Below, in pieces: positions 8,469 through 17,269 of a DNA stretch of 64,000 nucleotides (positions are counted from its first letter, which is position 1; each line of letters begins with the position of its first letter). This DNA comes from Streptomyces sp. STR69. Its GTDB lineage: Bacteria > Actinomycetota > Actinomycetes > Streptomycetales > Streptomycetaceae. The notes beneath the pieces are model-generated. The model had not been told where the DNA came from. It saw only the letters and a list, made by a program, of their open reading frames with translations, and did no database searches. The stretch covers positions 357,406-421,405 of the forward strand of contig NZ_JALJRY010000005.1 of the NCBI RefSeq assembly GCF_024519455.1. Direction: 5' to 3'. A program made the translations under genes and the position numbers.

Positions 8469-9380
8469 TCAGGACGACTCGGCCGGCTTCCCGTCCGTGC
8501 CCGCCTCGAAGCTGGCGAAATACGCCGCGGCCATGTCATCGTCCCCGTGCCCCTGTGCCGCCGCCCGCGCGAACCGTTCCGCGCCCGCCGCCGCCACGTC
8601 GAGGCGGACGCCGTGGGCCGCGCCGGCCTGCACGATCAGGCGGGCGTCCTTCTCCGCCGTCGTGACCGCGAAACTCGCCGGAGTGAGCTGGTTGTTGAGG
8701 ATCGCGGCGGACTTGGCGTGCAGATAGACCATGTCGAGGGGGCCGCCCGCGATGAGGTCGAGGAAGCTCTGCGGGTTCACGTCCAGGGCCTGGGAGAGGG
8801 CCAGGGCCTCGCCCGCCGCGTTGGTCACGGCGAGGACCCAGCTGTTGGCGACCAGCTTCAGGCGGGTCGCGGTGGCCGCCGCGCCGTCCTCGCCGACCCA
8901 CATCGTGCGGGCGCCGACCGCGTCGAAGACCGGGGTCACCGTCTCGCGGCCGGACTCCGGTCCCGCCGCCAGGACCGTCAGCTGACCGGCCTCGGCGGGC
9001 TGGCGGGTGCCGAGCACGGGGGCGTCGTAGAAGACCAGGTCGTGGCGGCTCGCGAACGCGGCCAGTTCGCCGACCGATTCGAGGCCCGAGGTCGTCGACT
9101 GGATCCACGCGGCGCCGGGACGCAGGACGGGCGCGGCCTCGCGCATCACGTCCAGGACGGTGTCGCCGTCGTAGAGCATGGTGAGGATCACGTCCGCGTC
9201 GCGCACGGCCTCCGCCACGGTGTCGGTGACGTGCGCGCCGTCGGCGGACAGCGGTTCGGCCTTGGCGCGGGTGCGGTTCCAGGCGTGGACGGTGTGTCCG
9301 GCGCGCGCGAGGTTGCGGGCCATCGCGGCGCCCATGATGCCGGTGCCCAGGACGCCTACGGTGAGCTTCTCGGTGGTCAT
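8469..9380 (-). CDS. NAD(P)-dependent oxidoreductase, 3-hydroxyisobutyrate / 6-phosphogluconate dehydrogenase family
   Basis: 303-residue beta-hydroxyacid dehydrogenase. It has an N-terminal Rossmann fold with GVLGTGIMGAAMARNL (about residues 9-24), followed by NRTRAKAEPL, suggesting NADP preference from the arginine after the second strand. The all-helical C-terminal half contains KLVANSWVLAVTNAAGEALAL, where the lysine is the expected general acid/base of this family. It oxidises a small 3-hydroxyacid or reduces the matching semialdehyde; the substrate cannot be assigned. The ATG at 9380 is followed immediately by the first strand. Confidence 0.88.
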   Translation of the reverse strand: MTTEKLTVGVLGTGIMGAAMARNLARAGHTVHAWNRTRAKAEPLSADGAHVTDTVAEAVRDADVILTMLYDGDTVLDVMREAAPVLRPGAAWIQSTTSGLESVGELAAFASRHDLVFYDAPVLGTRQPAEAGQLTVLAAGPESGRETVTPVFDAVGARTMWVGEDGAAATATRLKLVANSWVLAVTNAAGEALALSQALDVNPQSFLDLIAGGPLDMVYLHAKSAAILNNQLTPASFAVTTAEKDARLIVQAGAAHGVRLDVAAAGAERFARAAAQGHGDDDMAAAYFASFEAGTDGKPAESS

Positions 9381-9482
9381 GACTCGGCTTTCGTCCTCGA
9401 CGGTGTTGTCGAGGACCAGGGTGCCAGGGTGCCGCGCGCCCGGCCTCCCGACCGGGCGCGCGGCACTGTCCGGCTTCGTCCG

Positions 9483-10883
9483 TCAGCCGGTGACCGTGAA
9501 CCAGGTCGAGCGCGACTTCTGCCACTCCGGGTGCGTCAGGTCCTTCGCCTCGGTGCCGTCGCCGTACAGGTCGGCCGCGCCGTCGTCGGTGATCAGCTGG
9601 GCGCGGGCGCCCGCCACCGTCAGGTCCGGCACGTCGACGACCGCCTCCCAGGCGCCCGGGTCCGTGGTCGGCAGGTCACGCAGCCTGGCCGGCTTGTCGG
9701 CCGCGTTGCCGGTCCAGGAGTAGAGGGCGTACGGGTCGGAGTTGTCGTCGGCGGCCCAGGAACCGGCGACGATCAGGTACTGGTTCGCCGCGTTCTTGCG
9801 GATGTCGCGGACCGAGAGACCGCCGAGGTCCAGCTCGACCGGCGTGCCGAAGGTCGCGGCGGTGCCGTTCGCGACCACCTTGTCGAGGTTGGTGACCGGG
9901 ACCAGGAGGGCCTTGCCGCCCGCCACCGCAGGGGCGAGCGGCGCCCGGAAGCCGAGGTACGCCGTCGTCGTCGAGCCCGGCGCGAACTCCAGGCCCTCCA
10001 CGTTGAACCCGTCGATCTCCTTGGGTACTTGACCGTCCGCCGTGCCCGCCGCGAAGCCGTACCTGTTGCCGTTCGCCTTGTCCCACGCCACCAGGTTGTC
10101 GCGCAGCTCGCCGTACGAACTGCCGTAGGAGAGCGCCGTGTTGGCGCCGCTGCCGGTCACCTCGGTGGTGAAGACCGTGTTGCGGGCCGCCTTGTACTCG
10201 CCGTCCTTGTTGTTGCCGAGCGAGCCGGTCCAGTAGATCGTGTCGCCGACGCGGGCCGCGCCCTCGATGTCGATCTCCTTGTCGACGCCGATGTCGTCGC
10301 TGAAGTCCCAGGTCTTGACGGGCGCACCGGACGCCGAACGGTCGTACAGGCGCAGGACGTTGGACTCGTCGTCCGCCACGACGACGTAGCCGCCGCCCAC
10401 GTCGACGGCGGCGGAGGCGTCGCTGGAGCCGGCGAAGTAGCGGGTGTCGGCGGGCTGTTGGACCGACGCCGAGGCCGCGTAGTGCAGGGTCTTGGTGGCC
10501 GTCTTGCCGCCGAGGCCCGTGACCTTCACCGTCAGGTCGGTGTAGCCCTGCGCGGCTGCCGCCACGGCGAGTTGACGGGTGGCGCCCGTGCCGGTGACGG
10601 TCACCGCGCTCGTCGGCGCCACGGACGTCTTGCTGCTCTTGCTCGCCGCGACCGTCAACGCGCTGACGTCAGCGCCGCTCTGAGCGACCGTCACCTGCAC
10701 GGTCGGGTCACCGACCGCGCCCACCGCGCCCGAGAGGTAGGCGGCCGAGAGGAAGATGGTCGGGGTGCCATAACTCGCTGCGTGCGCCTGGGTGTTGAAG
10801 CCCAGGCCGAGGGCGGTGAGGGCGAGGCAGGTGCCCGCAACGGCGACCGTCCTGCGTCCGTTGGAGAAAACGTAGTCCTGCAC
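9483..10883 (-). CDS. Secreted DUF3616-like beta-propeller protein
   Basis: About 466 residues. A Sec signal peptide (charged start, hydrophobic core VAVAGTCLALTALGLGF, cleavage near TQAHA-AS) is followed by an Ig-like domain of about 100 residues. A propeller-like region then carries KEIDIEGAARVGDTIYW, DGFNVEGLEFAPG and AYLGFRAPL, matching my recollection of DUF3616. The role is unknown; it is likely extracellular. The GTG at 10883 was chosen over the longer frame because AAGGGG lies 7 nt upstream and the signal peptide starts there; the longer frame would run into the next gene. Confidence 0.75.
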   Translation of the reverse strand: MQDYVFSNGRRTVAVAGTCLALTALGLGFNTQAHAASYGTPTIFLSAAYLSGAVGAVGDPTVQVTVAQSGADVSALTVAASKSSKTSVAPTSAVTVTGTGATRQLAVAAAAQGYTDLTVKVTGLGGKTATKTLHYAASASVQQPADTRYFAGSSDASAAVDVGGGYVVVADDESNVLRLYDRSASGAPVKTWDFSDDIGVDKEIDIEGAARVGDTIYWTGSLGNNKDGEYKAARNTVFTTEVTGSGANTALSYGSSYGELRDNLVAWDKANGNRYGFAAGTADGQVPKEIDGFNVEGLEFAPGSTTTAYLGFRAPLAPAVAGGKALLVPVTNLDKVVANGTAATFGTPVELDLGGLSVRDIRKNAANQYLIVAGSWAADDNSDPYALYSWTGNAADKPARLRDLPTTDPGAWEAVVDVPDLTVAGARAQLITDDGAADLYGDGTEAKDLTHPEWQKSRSTWFTVTG

Positions 10884-10920
10884 TGGGACCCCTTCGTCGG
10901 CTCGGTGTCGACGAGAAGGC

Positions 10921-11313
10921 TCAGCGGATCTCACCAACTCCGCGCGGCCCGGGCAGGTCTTGAGGGTGAACAACGGCGGACGGGCCGAGGGAGCGTTCCA
11001 TGACCCGGGCCAGATGGCGGTTGAAAACCTCCTGCGTGTGGGGGGTCAGGGTGCGCAGCGCAATCAGCGCGGTGATCACGACGTCGCACAGTTCGGCCTG
11101 CACGTCGTCCCAGGTGTGGGTGACGCCCTTGCGCGGGTTCTGACCGGTCACCCCGATCACCGCCTCGGAGACCTCGCCGACCTCCTCGGACAGCTTCAGG
11201 ATGCGGAGGAGGAGCCCCTCCCGGCCGTCGAGGGGACGGTGCGTGTCCACCCAGGTCCAGAGGTCCTCGACACCGGTCCAGAGGTCGGCGGGCTGGTCCT
11301 TCTGATCACTCAT
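10921..11313 (-). CDS. MazG-like nucleotide pyrophosphohydrolase family protein
   Basis: 130-residue all-alpha MazG-like protein. The helix with LKLSEEVGEVSEAVIG carries the EExxE metal-binding pattern and is followed by VQAELCDVVITALIAL, the second acidic helix (ExxxD) of the NTP-PPase fold. Relatives hydrolyse non-canonical or excess NTPs to NMP and PPi. The substrate here is unknown. The gene lies 37 nt upstream of the secreted DUF3616-like gene on the same strand, so the two may be co-transcribed although no functional link is apparent. Confidence 0.8.
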   Translation of the reverse strand: MSDQKDQPADLWTGVEDLWTWVDTHRPLDGREGLLLRILKLSEEVGEVSEAVIGVTGQNPRKGVTHTWDDVQAELCDVVITALIALRTLTPHTQEVFNRHLARVMERSLGPSAVVHPQDLPGPRGVGEIR

Positions 11314-11348
11314 GGACCCAGCCTGCCATCAGGTCCCTGCGCGTCGGA

Positions 11349-11921
11349 CTACCCCCTGCTGCCGAAGACCGCGTCCGCCTCGTCGAACAGGGCCTCCTGC
11401 CCGAACTCCGACGCCTCCCGCCCCCGCCGGTTGCGCAGGCCGACCACCACGGCCGTCGCCGCCCCGGTCACTGCGAGCGCGACCGGGACCATCCAGCCCC
11501 GGTTCACCGCGTGGCCGAGCGCGTGGTCCAGGGAGAGCCGGCCCGGGCCCGTGACCGCGAGGCCGGCCGCGGTCAGGGCGAGGGAGGCCGCGTACTCGTA
11601 TCCGCCGCCCGCCGCGAAGAACCCGTTGGGCGCGTGCACGGCGGTCGCGCCCGCCATCGCCCCGGCCGCCGCCGCACCCGCCGCCGGGGTCGCCAGGCCC
11701 AGCGCGAGCAGCGCGCCGCCGCCCGCCTCCGCGAGGCCCGCCATGGTGGCGCTCTGTCTGCCGGGGGAGTAGCCCATCGCCTCCATGGCCACGCCGGTGC
11801 CCTCGATCCCGCCCCCGCCGAACCAGCCGAACAGCTTCTGCGAACCGTGCGCGGCCAGCACACCGCCGGTACCCAGCCGGAGCAGCAGCAGGCCCAGATC
11901 TTGTCGGTCGTAACAGGTCAT
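11349..11921 (-). CDS. DoxX family membrane protein
   Basis: 190-residue integral membrane protein with about four hydrophobic helices. The first begins LGLLLLRLGTGGVLAAHGSQKLFGWFGG, which contains the RLxxGxxxxxHGxxKLFG signature of DoxX; later Gly/Ala-rich helices and a basic C-terminal tail follow. Family members associate with quinone or thiol redox metabolism, but no biochemical activity can be inferred. The ATG at 11921 is preceded by AGGGAG at good spacing; the longer frame adds 45 residues unlike the family. The gene is divergent from the NTF2-like gene at 12055. Confidence 0.85.
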   Translation of the reverse strand: MTCYDRQDLGLLLLRLGTGGVLAAHGSQKLFGWFGGGGIEGTGVAMEAMGYSPGRQSATMAGLAEAGGGALLALGLATPAAGAAAAGAMAGATAVHAPNGFFAAGGGYEYAASLALTAAGLAVTGPGRLSLDHALGHAVNRGWMVPVALAVTGAATAVVVGLRNRRGREASEFGQEALFDEADAVFGSRG

Positions 11922-12054
11922 GCTGACTCCCTGGACAGAGGGCGGGGACGGTCCTCCCAACGTTCCTCCACCGTCGCATCCCCGGTGTCCGGCGGGCGGG
12001 TTCGCGCGGCCGTTCGGGTGGCGGCCCCCGGGGAACGGTGTGAGTCTGGCCGGC

Positions 12055-12381
12055 ATGACGATTCAGCCAGCCAAACTCAGCGATCCGGCCGTCCGGGCCT
12101 TCGTCAGTGCCGTCAACGCCCATGACCGCGACGCCTTCCTGGCGCTGCTCGCGCCCGGCGCGACGATGGCGGACGACGGCTCCGACCGTGACCTCGCGGA
12201 GTGGATCGACCGGGAGATCTTCTCCTCCCACGGCCACATGGAGGTCGACCGCGAGTCGAACGGCGGCCGGGCCCTCGTCGCCCGCTACTCCAACGACGCG
12301 TGGGGCGAGATGCGCACCCGGTGGAGTTTCACGGTCGGCGAGGACGGCAGGATCGCCCGCTTCGAGACCGGGCAGGCGTAG
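12055..12381 (+). CDS. NTF2-like / SnoaL-fold protein
   Basis: 108-residue cone-fold protein of the nuclear transport factor 2 superfamily. The first helix (AVRAFVSAVNAHDRDAFLALLA) and ATMADDGSDRDLAEWIDREIF are typical, followed by the curved sheet strands ALVARYSND, MRTRWSFTV and GRIARFETGQ. These small proteins are either enzymes acting on hydrophobic molecules or ligand-binding modules; no catalytic set can be assigned. The start at 12055 was picked over longer forms because the fold begins within ten residues. Confidence 0.78.
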   Translation: MTIQPAKLSDPAVRAFVSAVNAHDRDAFLALLAPGATMADDGSDRDLAEWIDREIFSSHGHMEVDRESNGGRALVARYSNDAWGEMRTRWSFTVGEDGRIARFETGQA

Positions 12382-12414
12382 ACGTACCGGTCGGCCCGAC
12401 CGACGTAAAAACCC

Positions 12415-12445
12415 TTGCCTTGGTGTGCACTCCAACTCCTAGTGT
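12415..12445 (+). promoter_or_regulatory. MerR-type promoter of the aldo/keto reductase gene
   Basis: A -35 TTGCCT (12415-12420) and -10 TAGTGT (12440-12445) are separated by 19 bp rather than 17. The spacer is filled by a near-perfect dyad TTGGTGTGCACTCCAA (12420-12435, one mismatched pair). An over-long spacer spanned by a palindrome is the hallmark of promoters activated by MerR-family DNA distortion. The predicted transcription start falls within a few nt of the ATG at 12454, implying a leaderless or nearly leaderless mRNA. Confidence 0.7.
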
Positions 12446-12453
12446 CCGCAGGC

Positions 12454-13443
12454 ATGGAGACGAACAGCAGGACTCTCGGACGCACCGGCATCGACGTGAG
12501 CGCTCTCGGCTTCGGCTGCTGGGCCATCGGCGGGGAGTGGCAGGACGCGAGCGGGCAGCCGCTGGGCTGGGGCAAGGTCGACGACGAGGAGTCCGTACGG
12601 GCGATCCGGCGCGCCCTCGACCTGGGCGTCACCTTCTTCGACACCGCCGACACCTACGGCGCCGGGCACAGCGAACGTGTCCTCGGCCGGGCGCTCGGCA
12701 AGCGCCGGGACGACGTGGTCCTCGCCACCAAGTGGGGCAACGTCTTCGACGAGGAGACCCGCACCCTCACCGGCGCCGACGACTCCCCGGAGTACGCCCG
12801 CCGAGCCCTCACCGCGTCGCTGGAGCGCCTCGGCACCGACCACGTCGACCTCTACCAACTGCACCTGTCCGACGCCGACTTGGGGCGTGCCGCCCAACTA
12901 CGCGACCAGTGCGAGGAGTTCGTGAGCGAGGGGCTGATCCGGGCCTACGCCTGGAGCACCGACGACCCCGCGCGCGCCGCCGTGTTCGCCGAGGGGGAGC
13001 ACTGCGCGGCCGTACAGCACGCGGCGAACGTGTTCCAGGACGCGCCCGAAATGTTCGCGCTGTGTGAGGAGTTGGGCCTCGCCAGCATCAACCGCAGTCC
13101 GCTGGCCATGGGGCTGCTCACCGGCAAGCAGGCCGCCGGGCGGACCCTGGAGGCCGGCGACATCCGCAACACCCCGCCCGCCTGGATGCAGGGCTTCAAG
13201 CAGGGCGCCGGCGCCGACGAGGACTGGGTCGCCCGGGTGGACGCCCTGCGCGAGATCCTCACCTCGGAGGGCCGCACGTCCGCCCAGGGTGCCCTCGCCT
13301 GGCTGTGGGCCCGCAGCCCGCGCACCGTCCCGATCCCGGGCTTCCGCTCGGTCGCCCAGGCCGAGCAGAACGCGGACGCGATCGCGAAGGGGCCGCTCAC
13401 CGCCGGGCAGTTGGCCGAGGTCGACCAAGTACTCGGGAGGTGA
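12454..13443 (+). CDS. Aldo/keto reductase
   Basis: 329-residue NADPH-dependent (beta/alpha)8 oxidoreductase. The catalytic tetrad is visible: Asp63 and Tyr68 in FFDTADTYG, Lys93 in ATKWG and His137 in LYQLHLSD. The C-terminal IPGFRSVAQAEQNADA is the NADP-binding segment. It resembles the AKR11/YajO-like group that reduces aldehydes and other electrophilic carbonyls. The ATG at 12454 follows directly on the MerR-type promoter, pointing to induction by a redox-cycling or toxic electrophile, but no merR gene is adjacent. It is convergent with the ABC transporter genes at 13480. Confidence 0.9.
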   Translation: METNSRTLGRTGIDVSALGFGCWAIGGEWQDASGQPLGWGKVDDEESVRAIRRALDLGVTFFDTADTYGAGHSERVLGRALGKRRDDVVLATKWGNVFDEETRTLTGADDSPEYARRALTASLERLGTDHVDLYQLHLSDADLGRAAQLRDQCEEFVSEGLIRAYAWSTDDPARAAVFAEGEHCAAVQHAANVFQDAPEMFALCEELGLASINRSPLAMGLLTGKQAAGRTLEAGDIRNTPPAWMQGFKQGAGADEDWVARVDALREILTSEGRTSAQGALAWLWARSPRTVPIPGFRSVAQAEQNADAIAKGPLTAGQLAEVDQVLGR

Positions 13444-13479
13444 GCGGCCCCGACAGGAGCGGACCGGCGAGGTTCGGGT

Positions 13480-14232
13480 TCAGTAGCCCTGGTTGCCGTA
13501 CTGCGCGAACTGCTGGTCGGCGTCGCTCCGCTGGGGGGCGAACCGGCCGGTGCCGCGGCCCTGTTCGGTGAGGGTGATCTGGCCGGCCTTGATGGTGGCC
13601 AGACGCGGGGCGCGGCGGGCGATCGACGAGTCGTGGGTGACCATGATGAAGGTCAGCCCGTACTCGTGCCAGAGGCCTTCGAGCAGGCCCATGATGTCGT
13701 CGCGGGTGCCCTCGTCGAGGTTGCCGGTGGGCTCGTCGGCGAGCAGTACCTTCGGCTTCTTGACCAGCGCGCGGGCGATTGCGACGCGCTGCTGCTGGCC
13801 GCCGGACAGCTCGGACGGGGCGTGCTTGAGGCGGTCGCCGAGGCCGACCGAGGTGAGCGCCTCGGCCGCCCGCTCGCGGCGTTCCGCCGGCTTGACGCCG
13901 AGCGGGACCAGGGCCGTCTCGACGTTCTCCTGCGCGGTGAGCGTCGGGATGAGGTTGAAGGACTGGAAGATGATGCCGATCTTCTCGGCCCGCAGCCGCG
14001 TCAGCTTGGCCTCGCTGATGGTGGCGAGGTTGACGTCGTCGAGCTCGACACTGCCCTCGGTGGGGCGGTCCAGGCCGCCGATCATCTGCAGCAGCGTCGA
14101 CTTGCCGCCGCCGGTGGGGCCCTGGATGACGAGCTGGTCGCCGTCCTCGATCGTGAGGTCGACGCCGCGCAGCGCCTCGACCGTCTCCTTGCCCCGCGTG
14201 TAGCGCTTGGTGACGCCGGTGAGCTTGTACAT
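13480..14232 (-). CDS. ABC transporter ATP-binding protein, MacB/LolD-like
   Basis: 250-residue nucleotide-binding subunit. Walker A is GPTGGGKST, the Q-loop lies in IIFQSFNLIPTLTAQENV, the signature is LSGGQQQRVAIARAL, Walker B is VLLADEPTGNLD, and the H-loop lies in MVTHD. The FQSFNL and EPTGNLD forms are typical of the MacB/LolD/FtsE group that works with FtsX-type permeases in mechanotransmission rather than classical transport. The adjacent upstream gene at 14335-15810 supplies that permease. A hairpin lies between them. The C-terminal 25 residues, rich in Gln and Asn, extend beyond the usual domain. Confidence 0.93.
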   Translation of the reverse strand: MYKLTGVTKRYTRGKETVEALRGVDLTIEDGDQLVIQGPTGGGKSTLLQMIGGLDRPTEGSVELDDVNLATISEAKLTRLRAEKIGIIFQSFNLIPTLTAQENVETALVPLGVKPAERRERAAEALTSVGLGDRLKHAPSELSGGQQQRVAIARALVKKPKVLLADEPTGNLDEGTRDDIMGLLEGLWHEYGLTFIMVTHDSSIARRAPRLATIKAGQITLTEQGRGTGRFAPQRSDADQQFAQYGNQGY

Positions 14233-14271
14233 GGGATCTCCGTCTGAACGTCCGTGAAGAAGAAGAGAGTT

Positions 14272-14310
14272 GGGGCGCCGTCTCCCGGGGGGGAGTGGAG
14301 GCGGCGCCCC
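14272..14310. terminator. Intercistronic hairpin between permease and ATPase genes
   Basis: GGGGCGCCG (14272-14280) pairs perfectly with CGGCGCCCC (14302-14310), with a G-rich 21-nt loop that can pair further (TCTCCC with GGGAG). It lies between the permease stop (14335) and the ATPase start (14232), so it is more likely an attenuating or mRNA-stabilising element than an operon end. Confidence 0.45.
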
Positions 14311-14334
14311 GGATCAGGGGTTGCGCCAGAGCGA

Positions 14335-15810
14335 CTACGACACGCTGCGCAGGGCGTCCGCCGGGCGCATCCGGGAGGCGCGCCAGCCGCCCATCGCGCC
14401 GGCGATCAGACCGCCGGTGACGGCGAGGCCCACGGCGAGGGCGATCGTGGTCAGCGAGACCGGCGCGTTCAGGGCGATCTCCAGGGTGTTCTGGGTGGCC
14501 TGCTGGCCGGGGCCGCCCTGACCGCCGCCGGGGCCGCCCTGGCCGCCACCGCCGGTGTTGCCGAGCTGCGCGGTCAGCTTGGGGCTGATCGCGGTGACCG
14601 TGTAGGCCGCCGCGAGACCGAGCGCGATACCGAGCCCGCCGCCGATCAGACCGTTGACCATGGACTCGCCGACGACCTGCCGGGTGACCTTGCGGCTCGG
14701 CCAGCCGAGCGCCTTCAGGGTGCCGAACTCACGCACCCGGCGGGACACGGCGGAGGAGGTGAGCAGCGCGGCCACGAGGAACGCGGCGATCAGCACCGCG
14801 ATGGACAGCCACTTGCCGACGCTGGTCGCCAGGTTGGAGGCGGTGGACAGCGAACCGGACACGGTGGACGCGAGGTCGGCGGAGGTGGTGACCGTCGTAC
14901 CCGAGATGTTCTTCTGGATGGTCGTCTTGACGGCCGAGATCTGCTTGGAGTCGGTCGCCTTGACGTAGATCGTGGTGACCTTGTTCTTCGAGTCGCCCAG
15001 CGTCTGCGCCTGCTTCAGCGGCAGGTACACGTCGATCGTGGACTCGCTGCTGTTGGGCGTCGCGATGCCGATGACGGTGAACTTGGTGCCGGAGATCGAG
15101 AAGGTCGAACCGACCTTGTACTTCTTCGACTTGGCGTACGACGCGCTGACGACGGCGACCTTCGCGTTGGTCTGCGCGGTCGTGAACGTCTTGCCGGAGG
15201 TGATCTTCGACGTGGACAGCGGGCCGAGCGCCTGGTTGGTGACGTCGATGCCCGAGACCGAGTACGAGTTCACGTTGAAGTTGGCGCCGCCGCCCTGGAC
15301 CTGCGGCGCGCCGGTGCTGCTGGTTCCGCCACCGCCGCCGGGGCCGCCCTGCTGCGATCCGGAAGAGGAGCCGGAGGTGGTGGAGGACTTCGCCTTGCCC
15401 TGGGTGAAGGAGCCGTCGACCTTGGTGACGTTCAGGGTGAGCGAGCCGACCGCGCTGGACACGCCCTTCTGCGCGGCGACCTTGGTGACCAGCGAGGACG
15501 CGAGGACCTGACCGCCCTGCGTGTTCACCCGGTCCGAGCTCTGCGAGCTGCTGCTGGAGGAGGTGGCGCCGAACTTGAAGCTGGGACCCCCTGAGCTGCC
15601 GGCCTTGGGGGCCGACTGCGCCTTGGTCACGGTCATGTCGGTTCCGAGACCGTACAGAGACTTGAGGACCTTGTCCTGAGCCTGATTCATGCCGGCCGAC
15701 ACCGAGTTGACGGTGATGACCAGCGCGATACCGAGCGCCAGACCCATGGCGATGACCAGGGCCGCCTTCTTGCGCCGGCTCAGCTCGCGCTTGAGATAGA
15801 TGCCAAACAT
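14335..15810 (-). CDS. FtsX-like ABC permease, MacB family
   Basis: About 491 residues. TM1 near the N-terminus (KKAALVIAMGLALGIALVITV) is followed by a large extracytoplasmic MacB periplasmic-core-like domain and three TM helices in the C-terminal third, where the FtsX core includes REFGTLKALGWPSRKV. The extracytoplasmic part carries Ser-rich (about 88-96) and Gly/Pro/Gln-rich inserts and lacks cysteines. With the ATPase at 13480 it probably extrudes a peptide or hydrophobic compound or signals across the membrane. The ATG at 15810 is preceded by GGGGA; the longer TTG start adds only four residues. The last residues before the stop are RPADALRSVS, the usual end of the family. Confidence 0.9.
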   Translation of the reverse strand: MFGIYLKRELSRRKKAALVIAMGLALGIALVITVNSVSAGMNQAQDKVLKSLYGLGTDMTVTKAQSAPKAGSSGGPSFKFGATSSSSSSQSSDRVNTQGGQVLASSLVTKVAAQKGVSSAVGSLTLNVTKVDGSFTQGKAKSSTTSGSSSGSQQGGPGGGGGTSSTGAPQVQGGGANFNVNSYSVSGIDVTNQALGPLSTSKITSGKTFTTAQTNAKVAVVSASYAKSKKYKVGSTFSISGTKFTVIGIATPNSSESTIDVYLPLKQAQTLGDSKNKVTTIYVKATDSKQISAVKTTIQKNISGTTVTTSADLASTVSGSLSTASNLATSVGKWLSIAVLIAAFLVAALLTSSAVSRRVREFGTLKALGWPSRKVTRQVVGESMVNGLIGGGLGIALGLAAAYTVTAISPKLTAQLGNTGGGGQGGPGGGQGGPGQQATQNTLEIALNAPVSLTTIALAVGLAVTGGLIAGAMGGWRASRMRPADALRSVS

Positions 15811-16085
15811 CCCATTCCCCAAAGGTTCTTGGCGCCCGCTGTGGGCGCGGCCACAAGCTATGGAGGAACCTTTGAGTCGACCTGAGTAAAGGATGTGTCT
15901 GGCCTGAGAAAAAGACGCCCGAAATCAGAATTGTGTCAGACAGCTCATTCCTAAGCTGCGGAGGGCTTCCTGCCAGGAAACCCCAGTTCAATGGCGTGTT
16001 GGTGTGGGGTGCCGCGCCTTCGTACCGGCTTCTTTTCGCCACCCCCGCCGTGCACCGCCCGGCCCCGATTTTGTACGGTCCCCGG

Positions 16086-17264
16086 ATGCGCGATTCCTCT
16101 CGGCTCACCCGGCGTGCCGCTCTCGGTCTGACCGCCGCCGCCCTTCCCGTGGCAGCGGCCACTCCCGCGTCCGCGGCGACAGCGATAGGCGGTGAGCGTC
16201 TGGCCCGCGACGGGATCCAGACGAGTGGTGCCACCGGTCTGCCCAAGAAGCTCACCGCCCGCTCCTGGCTCGTCGCCGACCACAAGACCGGTGAGGTGCT
16301 CGCCTCGTACCGCGCGCACCAGCGCCTCGCGCCCGCGTCCACGCTGAAGATGCTGTTCGCCGACACCGTGCTGGGGAAGTTCGAGAAGACCCGCACCTAC
16401 CGGGTCACCGACGCCGACCTCGCCGACGTCCCCTCCGGGTCCAGCATGGTCGGCGTCAAGCCCGGCATCACCTACACCGTCCACCAGCTGTGGCAGGGCG
16501 TCTTCCTTCGCTCCGGCAACGACGCGGTGCATGTGCTGTCCCACATGAACGGCGGCATCGCCAAGACGGTCGCCGAGATGCAGGCCAAGGCGAAGGACCT
16601 CCAGGCCCTGGACACCCATGTGGTGAGCCCGGACGGCTTCGACCACCCCGGGCAGGTCTCCTCGGCGTACGACCTCACGCTCTTCGCCCGGCACGGCCTG
16701 CACGACGACGACTTCGGCGCCTACTGCTCCACCAGGACCGCGAACTTCCCGGCCGGCGGCAAGAAGACCTTCCAGATCCAGAACACCGACCGCCTGCTCA
16801 CCGGCGCCTATGGCCTGCGCCCGTACAAGGGCATGATCGGTGTCAAGAACGGTTACACCAGCCACGCCGGAAACACCTTCACCGGCGCAGCGACCCGCGA
16901 CGGCCGCACCCTGCTGGTCACCGTGATGCACCCGGCCAACGGCGGCAACGAGGTCTACAAGGAGACCGAGGCACTGCTCGACTGGGGCTTCGGCAGAGGG
17001 AGTTCGGCACGCGCCGTAGGCACGCTGGTCGAGCCGCTGAGCGAGGGCGGGGCGAGCGCGAGCCCGACGCAGTCGGGGAAGGGTGCCAAGGGGGCTCCGG
17101 GGGCCACGGGCGCGGCGGCCTCGTCGGCGGACGGTTCCTCGTCCTGGCGGCTGCTGGAGGGCGCGGCCGGAACGGTGGTCCTGCTCGCGGGCGGCGCGTT
17201 CGCGCTGCGCAGGCGGCGGGCGGCCGTAGCGGCGGCGAAGTCCCGCGAGGAAGACGGGAGTTGA
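16086..17264 (+). CDS. D-alanyl-D-alanine carboxypeptidase (S11 family)
   Basis: 392-residue exported low-molecular-weight penicillin-binding protein that trims pentapeptide stems of peptidoglycan. The signal peptide has twin arginines (LTRRAALGL) and ends near ATPASA. Catalytic motifs are SxxK = STLK (85-88) and SxN = SGN (143-145). The third motif reads KNG (254-256) where KTG is usual. A Ser/Gly-rich linker and a C-terminal TM helix with a basic tail (RRRRAA) anchor it in the membrane. The ATG at 16086 was chosen at the signal peptide. It is divergent from the MacB-like pair and followed by a large hairpin. Confidence 0.92.
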   Translation: MRDSSRLTRRAALGLTAAALPVAAATPASAATAIGGERLARDGIQTSGATGLPKKLTARSWLVADHKTGEVLASYRAHQRLAPASTLKMLFADTVLGKFEKTRTYRVTDADLADVPSGSSMVGVKPGITYTVHQLWQGVFLRSGNDAVHVLSHMNGGIAKTVAEMQAKAKDLQALDTHVVSPDGFDHPGQVSSAYDLTLFARHGLHDDDFGAYCSTRTANFPAGGKKTFQIQNTDRLLTGAYGLRPYKGMIGVKNGYTSHAGNTFTGAATRDGRTLLVTVMHPANGGNEVYKETEALLDWGFGRGSSARAVGTLVEPLSEGGASASPTQSGKGAKGAPGATGAAASSADGSSSWRLLEGAAGTVVLLAGGAFALRRRRAAVAAAKSREEDGS

Positions 17265-17269
17265 ACTGT

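Noticed and set aside
8427..11003. Long + strand frame of about 858 codons
   Set aside because: Antisense shadow of the 6PGDH-like and DUF3616-like genes; His/Arg/Gly-rich with no domain.
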